NCBI GenBank assembly: GCA_020723465.1
Contig: DYIW01000008.1
Location: 1-43,877 of the forward strand
Length of the DNA stretch: 43,877 bases
Direction of reading: 5' to 3'
Origin: Phycisphaera mikurensis
Lineage (GTDB): Bacteria > Planctomycetota > B15-G4 > JADJEK01
Both the position numbers and the translations under genes were made by a program. Every line of letters begins with the position of its first letter. Position 1 is the stretch's first letter. Positions 40,028 through 43,877 of the stretch are shown piece by piece. Below the pieces are notes generated by a model. That model was given only the letters and a program-made list of their open reading frames with translations. It made no database searches and was not told the DNA's origin.

Positions 40028-41365
40028 TCAGTCCTCCGCGGCGCCTTCCTTCCCGGAGTCTTGCTCGACGGCGCGCACCTCCACCCGCTTGACGCGGCGC
40101 TCGTCCGCGTCGAGCACCCTGATCTCGACTCCCTCCAGGACCAACGTCTCCCCGGCCTTGGGCACGCGGCCCAGCACCGAGGAGACGAATCCGCCCACGG
40201 TGTCGAAGTCCTCGCTCTCGGGCAGGGCGATGCCCAGGGCCTCGTTGACCTCGTCGATGTGCACGCGCGCGTCCACTCGCGCGTGGCCCGGTCCGAGCAG
40301 CTTGAGCTCGCGGCGCTTCCTGCTCACGTCGTACTCGTCGTCGATCTCGCCGACGATCTCTTCCAGGATGTCCTCGATGGTGATCAGGCCGGAAGTGGCG
40401 CCGTACTCGTCGACGACGATGGCGATGTGGAGGCGGTTCTCGCGGAACTCCTGCAGCAGCTCGCTCACCTTCTTGTTCTCATGCACGTAGTACGGCTTGC
40501 GGCACACTGCCCGCACCGGCTGGTTCTGCGCGTCGACATCGGCCAGCCGGTCGACCACGTCGCGGATGTAGAACACGCCGATGATGTGGTCGCTGTCTCC
40601 TTCGCCGACGGGCAGGCGCGAGTGCCGCCTCTCGGCGGCGACGCGCAGGGCCTGGTAGACCGGCGTGTCCGCGTCGACCCAACTGATGTCGGCGCGCGGC
40701 GTCATCACTTCGCTGACCTCGAAGGCGCCCAGCTCGACGACGTTCTCGATCATGTCCGCCTCCTTCTCGCTGACCACGCCCTCGCGCTCGCCGGCGGCCA
40801 CGGTGGCGATGATCTCCTCCGCGATCGACTCGTCCGCGCTCGCGGCATCAGGACGGCCGGAGACGGAGTCGAGCAGGCGCGCCAGCCCGAGCAGGGGCGC
40901 CGCCAGCGGCAGCAGCACCAGTCCCACCGCGTGCAGCGCGGGCAGGAGCGCCTGGAAGCGCTCCTCGCCGGCGGCGCGCGCCGCGCTGCCCGGCAGGATG
41001 TGGCACAGGGGCACCACGCACAGCGCGTAGAACGAGGCGGCGAGCAGCAGCGGACCGGCGCCGAAGGGCCGCGGAGCGGCGAGCAGGCGCGCGCAGAGCA
41101 GCAGCAGGAGCGCGGCGAGCAGCGCCTCCGCGGCCGCCTGCACCAGCGCCAGGGCGAGTCTGGTGCGGTCGCGAGCCTCGAGGCGGCGCGCGCAGCGGGC
41201 GCGCGTCGCCTCCTCGGCAAGACCATGCAGCACGCGCGCGGCGGAGAGCGATTCCAGCCCAATCCGGCAGGTGCCCGCTGCGCTGGCGAGCACGGCGAGC
41301 GCCGCGCCCAGCAGGAAGAGGTATGGCCCTTGCGGCAGCGAGGAGCCGGGGTCTCCTTGGATCAA
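40028..41365 (-). CDS. CNNM/CorC-type transporter-like protein with CBS pair
   Basis: 445 residues starting at TTG 41365, supported by GGAG eight bases upstream and by a promoter further up. The N-terminal ~165 residues hold several membrane helices but are a divergent, Ala/Leu-rich version of the CNNM (DUF21) domain. A CBS pair follows (MTPRADISWVDADTPVYQALRVAAERRHSRLPV, IIGVFYIRDVVDRL; HENKKVSELLQEFRENRLHIAIVVDEYGATSGLITIEDILEEIVGEIDDEYD). A CorC/HlyC domain ends it (DEVNEALGIALPESEDFDTVGGFVSSVLGRVPKAGE). The family is linked to Mg2+ homeostasis; older annotations call it hemolysin C. Confidence 0.85.
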   Translation of the reverse strand: MIQGDPGSSLPQGPYLFLLGAALAVLASAAGTCRIGLESLSAARVLHGLAEEATRARCARRLEARDRTRLALALVQAAAEALLAALLLLLCARLLAAPRPFGAGPLLLAASFYALCVVPLCHILPGSAARAAGEERFQALLPALHAVGLVLLPLAAPLLGLARLLDSVSGRPDAASADESIAEEIIATVAAGEREGVVSEKEADMIENVVELGAFEVSEVMTPRADISWVDADTPVYQALRVAAERRHSRLPVGEGDSDHIIGVFYIRDVVDRLADVDAQNQPVRAVCRKPYYVHENKKVSELLQEFRENRLHIAIVVDEYGATSGLITIEDILEEIVGEIDDEYDVSRKRRELKLLGPGHARVDARVHIDEVNEALGIALPESEDFDTVGGFVSSVLGRVPKAGETLVLEGVEIRVLDADERRVKRVEVRAVEQDSGKEGAAED

Positions 41366-41424
41366 GAACAGGTCTCCAGGCGGCGGACGCCGGCTGCCCG
41401 CCGCGGCCGGGTATCCGCGACGGG

Positions 41425-41433
41425 ATTATAGCA
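41425..41433 (-). promoter_or_regulatory. Extended -10 promoter (TGC-TATAAT) of the CNNM gene
   Basis: On the minus strand TGC directly precedes a perfect TATAAT, a TGN-extended -10. It overlaps the TAA stop codon of the histidine-kinase-like gene. The leader to TTG 41365 would be about 53 bases. The -35 region is poor, as is common for extended -10 promoters. Confidence 0.5.
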
Positions 41434-42976
41434 GGGTCTCGGCGGACGGTTCGCGCACATCGGCGCCACGCAGGTGGACCGTCACCGTGCGCCCCTCGCC
41501 GATCTGCTCATCGGTGTCGATGGAAACGCCGTGGGCGGCCGCGTCCGCGGCGAACAGGCTGCGCTCGGCGTGCCGCAGGGCGCGTTCGAACTGGCTGGCG
41601 TCCGCCTCGCGCTTGCTGCCCTGCACCATCTCCTCCACGCCGCGCGAGCTCAGGCCGGCGCTGTTGTCCCGCAGGACGATGCTCACCCCCGCGCCGTAGC
41701 TGCGTGTCTCGATGCTGAGCCGCCGCGGCAGAGGCGCCCGGCGCAGCGCGGCGCGCGCGCGGCGCAAGAGCCGCGCCAGCAGACGCTCCAGCATGCCCGC
41801 GTCCATGAGGATCTCCGGCAGGTCGCGCCCGAGCGCCAGCCGCACCTCGATGCCCGCGCGCTTCAGGTCGGGGACCGCGAGATCGAGCGCCGCCACGAGC
41901 GCGTCGTTCACCTGCTGGCGGCTGGGGCGGCCGCCGCGGCGGCCGAGGTTCTTCAGCTCGGCGCAGCACTCCCGGATCTGCAGTAGACATCCCTTGAGCC
42001 GTTCCAGGTTGGCGGCGATGGGGGAGACCGCGTCGCCCGAGCCGAGGCCGCGGGCGATGCGGCGCACGGCCTCGAGCGCGGCGGCGATCGGGCCGGAGAG
42101 GGCGCTGTCGGCCGCCTGACCCACCACGGTCGCCTGTTCCATGGCACGCGCGCGCGCCAGCCGCGAGCCCGAGACGCGCAGCTCGCGGTAGGCCCGGCGC
42201 AGGGCGCGCTCTTTGCCCTCCAGCTCGTCGAGGAGCCTGAGCCCGTTCAGCGCCGCGCCCAGTCGATCGGCCACGGCCAGGAGCTGCGCCTGCTCGTGCT
42301 CGGCCAGGTCGCCAGCACCGCAGAGAACGATCGCGCCGACCGCGTCCCCGCCCGCGCGCACGAGACAGGCGTGCATGCCCGCGCGCACCGCGTCCGAGCG
42401 CACGCCGCCGGCTCCGAGGGAGGCGGCCGCCGCCAGGGCCTCCTCCGCGCAGCGCTGCGCCTCGCGCGGGACTGCCGCCGTCAGGGGGCAGACGCCGCGC
42501 CGGACCAGGGCGGCGGAGTCCGAGTCCTTGAGGTAGACGCAGCCCGTGGCGAAGGGAATGCGCTCGCGCACCTTCTCCAGCACACAGAGCAGCGCGCTTT
42601 CGATGCGGTCGCGCCGCTCCAGCTCGCGCGCCACGTCCAGCACCAGGCGCAACTCGTCGGCGCGGACGCGTTCGAACTCGGCGCGCGCCTCGGCCTGGAC
42701 GGCGGCGGCCCGGATCCGCTCGAACCTGCGGTCCCGCGCCCAGGCGTCGAGCAGGAACAGGCCGACCAGCGTGGCCACGTACAGGGTGACGAGCCGCGGC
42801 TCGAAACCGCGTCCGAGCCGTTCCACCACGGTCTCGGAGATCGCCGGATAGAGGGCCATGATGCCGCCCGCGAGCGCCGCCGGCACGAGAGCGCGCAGCA
42901 GCCTGCGCGCCGCCTGCGCGTGCGCGCCCGGCGCGGGCGTGCCGTCTGTTTCCAGGGGGCCGAGAGGTGCTTCCAA
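41426..42976 (-). CDS. GAF-domain histidine-kinase-like protein, catalytically degenerate
   Basis: 516 residues, TTG start at 42976 with AGGAG four bases upstream. Two membrane helices (LVPAALAGGIMALYPAI, LVTLYVATLVGLFLLDAW) are followed by a coiled coil, a GAF-like domain (about 130-260: LCVLEKVRERIPFATGCVYLKDSDSAALVRRG, AIVLCGAGDLAEHEQAQLLAVADRLGAALNGL) and a kinase-like core. In the expected H-box region (VGQAADSALSGPIAAALEAVRRI) there is no histidine. The N-box helix (MLERLLARLLRRARAAL) lacks its Asn. A DNSAG remnant of the DNGxG box remains. A pseudokinase sensor, or a partner scaffold, is therefore likely. No response regulator is adjacent. Confidence 0.7.
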   Translation of the reverse strand: MEAPLGPLETDGTPAPGAHAQAARRLLRALVPAALAGGIMALYPAISETVVERLGRGFEPRLVTLYVATLVGLFLLDAWARDRRFERIRAAAVQAEARAEFERVRADELRLVLDVARELERRDRIESALLCVLEKVRERIPFATGCVYLKDSDSAALVRRGVCPLTAAVPREAQRCAEEALAAAASLGAGGVRSDAVRAGMHACLVRAGGDAVGAIVLCGAGDLAEHEQAQLLAVADRLGAALNGLRLLDELEGKERALRRAYRELRVSGSRLARARAMEQATVVGQAADSALSGPIAAALEAVRRIARGLGSGDAVSPIAANLERLKGCLLQIRECCAELKNLGRRGGRPSRQQVNDALVAALDLAVPDLKRAGIEVRLALGRDLPEILMDAGMLERLLARLLRRARAALRRAPLPRRLSIETRSYGAGVSIVLRDNSAGLSSRGVEEMVQGSKREADASQFERALRHAERSLFAADAAAHGVSIDTDEQIGEGRTVTVHLRGADVREPSAETLL

Positions 42977-43114
42977 CCGACTCCTCGAGTACGGGGCAGG
43001 GGCGGTCGCGACGTCCTTCGAGTTATCGAGAGGAAGGGCGGCCTTGCTTGACGACCTGGCCGCGAATCCGCCGCTGCCGCGGCCGGACAGCGGTGAAGGA
43101 ACGTACGCGCGCCG

Positions 43115-43142
43115 CTGGCAGGAACGCGGCCGGCGTTACAAT
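43115..43142 (+). promoter_or_regulatory. Candidate promoter of hutI, leaderless type
   Basis: CTGGCA (4 of 6) at 43115-43120, a 16-base spacer, then TACAAT (5 of 6) at 43137-43142. ATG 43152 lies only nine bases further and no ribosome binding site intervenes, so the transcript may begin at or very near the start codon. Confidence 0.45.
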
Positions 43143-43151
43143 CGTCCCTTC

Positions 43152-43877
43152 ATGGAGCGCTGCGACCTGCTGATCCGGAACGCCGCCGAGGTGGTGACCC
43201 TCGCGGGCGCGGCGCCGCGCGTGCGCGCGGCCCTGGACCGGCCGGAGATCCTGGCGCGGGGCGCGGTGGCGGTGGCCGGCGGGCAGATCGCGGCGGTGGG
43301 CAGCGCCGCCGAGGTCGAGGCACGCTTCCAGGCGGACGCGGTCCTGGACGCACGCGGCGGTGCGATCGTGCCCGGCTTCGTCGACGCGCACACGCACCCC
43401 GTGTTCGCGGCCACGCGCGAGGCGGAGTTCGACCTGCGCCTGCGCGGCAAGAGCTACCAGGAGATCAGCGCGGCAGGCGGCGGCATCTTCTCCTCGGTGC
43501 GCGCGCTCCGCGCCGCCAAGAGCGCGGAGCTGGCGCGGCTGGTGCGCTCTCGGTTCGACCGCTTCCTCGCGGCCGGAACGACCACGATCGAGGCCAAGTC
43601 GGGCTACGGGCTGAACCTCGAGGACGAGATCCGCTCCCTGGAGATCCTGCGCGACGCGGCGGCCGAGCATCCGCTGGAGGTGCTGCCGACTTTTCTCGGC
43701 GCGCACCAAATGCCGCAGGAGTACGCCGCGGCGCGTGCCGACTACCTCGACTTCGTCATCCAGCGGGTCCTGCCGGAGGTGCGGGCGCGCGGGCTGGCCG
43801 CGGCGTGCGACGTCTTCTGCGACCAGGGGGCCTACACCGTGGCCGAGTCGCGCCGGTTGCTCGCCGCGGCGCGCAAC
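43152..43877 (+). CDS. hutI: Imidazolonepropionase, N-terminal part (cut by window end)
   Basis: Absent from the ORF track because no stop codon is reached. 242 codons are open from ATG 43152 to the last base, of about 410 expected. It is an amidohydrolase of histidine degradation that opens imidazolone propionate to formiminoglutamate. Visible motifs are PGFVDAHTHPVFAATREAEFDLRLRGKSYQEISAAGGGIFSSV, TTIEAKSGYGLN, LPTFLGAHQMPQEY and CDVFCDQGAYT. HxH and the downstream His (FLGAH) are metal ligands. It is divergent from the kinase-like gene. Other hut genes, if present, lie beyond the window. Confidence 0.93.
   Translation, partial: MERCDLLIRNAAEVVTLAGAAPRVRAALDRPEILARGAVAVAGGQIAAVGSAAEVEARFQADAVLDARGGAIVPGFVDAHTHPVFAATREAEFDLRLRGKSYQEISAAGGGIFSSVRALRAAKSAELARLVRSRFDRFLAAGTTTIEAKSGYGLNLEDEIRSLEILRDAAAEHPLEVLPTFLGAHQMPQEYAAARADYLDFVIQRVLPEVRARGLAAACDVFCDQGAYTVAESRRLLAAARN

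Noticed and set aside
1-43877. Frequent GGCCGC/GCGCGC palindromes as possible repeats or sites
   Set aside because: Their density is expected at this GC content and they show no fixed spacing or strand pattern.
1-43877. tRNA, rRNA, CRISPR, insertion sequence or prophage
   Set aside because: No T-loop GTTCRA box in a cloverleaf context, no spaced identical repeats, no transposase or integrase motif, and no terminal inverted repeats were seen by eye. tRNAscan-SE and Infernal searches would settle the RNA question.

Overview
The window is a dense, roughly 70% GC bacterial chromosome segment with no phage, plasmid, transposon, CRISPR, rRNA or tRNA signature. Several traits fit a Planctomycetota-like lineage or a neighbour in the PVC group: a membrane-anchored ECF sigma factor fused to carboxypeptidase-regulatory-type repeats, a second ECF sigma/zinc anti-sigma pair, SpoVG carrying a zinc ribbon, a type I dehydroquinase-shikimate dehydrogenase fusion, a secretin-N-like orphan protein, kelch and beta-helix secreted proteins, and a diderm envelope (AsmA-like protein, O-antigen-ligase-like protein). 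There is no rRNA or ribosomal protein gene here, so the taxonomic placement is inference.

Layout. 1-5.4 kb (+): the end of a secreted protein with a Ca-loop-like motif, a secreted helical Lys/Ala-rich protein, and the giant sigma-factor fusion. 5.4-9.2 kb (-): speD, speE and an O-antigen-ligase/TPR membrane protein in one overlapping unit. 9.3-11.8 kb: a kelch protein (+), then a pseudopilin and an HELLH metallopeptidase (-). 11.8-16.8 kb (+): a lipoprotein, Tat-exported glycosylasparaginase and dihydroorotase in one run, then a beta-helix protein. 16.7-25.5 kb (-): a long housekeeping run read as secretin-N-like protein, psd, pssA-folK fusion, panC, ispE, spoVG, DUF2520 protein, aroDE fusion. 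25.7-28.1 kb (-): an ECF sigma factor with its zinc anti-sigma/HEAT-repeat partner. 28.3-38.7 kb (+): folP, cdaA, cdaR, glmM, tsaB, alr and a 1216-residue AsmA-like protein, mostly joined by ATGA overlaps. 38.9-40 kb (+): mannose-1-phosphate guanylyltransferase. 40-43 kb (-): a CNNM/CorC-type protein and a degenerate GAF histidine kinase. 43.15 kb to the end (+): the 5' part of hutI.

How it fits together: the 28-39 kb run couples cyclic-di-AMP signalling (cdaA-cdaR) to peptidoglycan precursor supply (glmM, alr), beside folate synthesis (folP) and tRNA modification (tsaB). The 16.7-23.7 kb run joins phosphatidylethanolamine synthesis (psd, pssA) with folate (folK), pantothenate (panC), isoprenoid (ispE) and aromatic (aroDE) pathways. 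The observations I rate highest are the sigma-factor fusion at 2099-5383, the PssA-FolK fusion at 21580-22938, the zinc-ribbon SpoVG at 19347-19811, and the heptamer repeat at 25641-25675. I found no evidence for a defence island or an entirely new multigene system.
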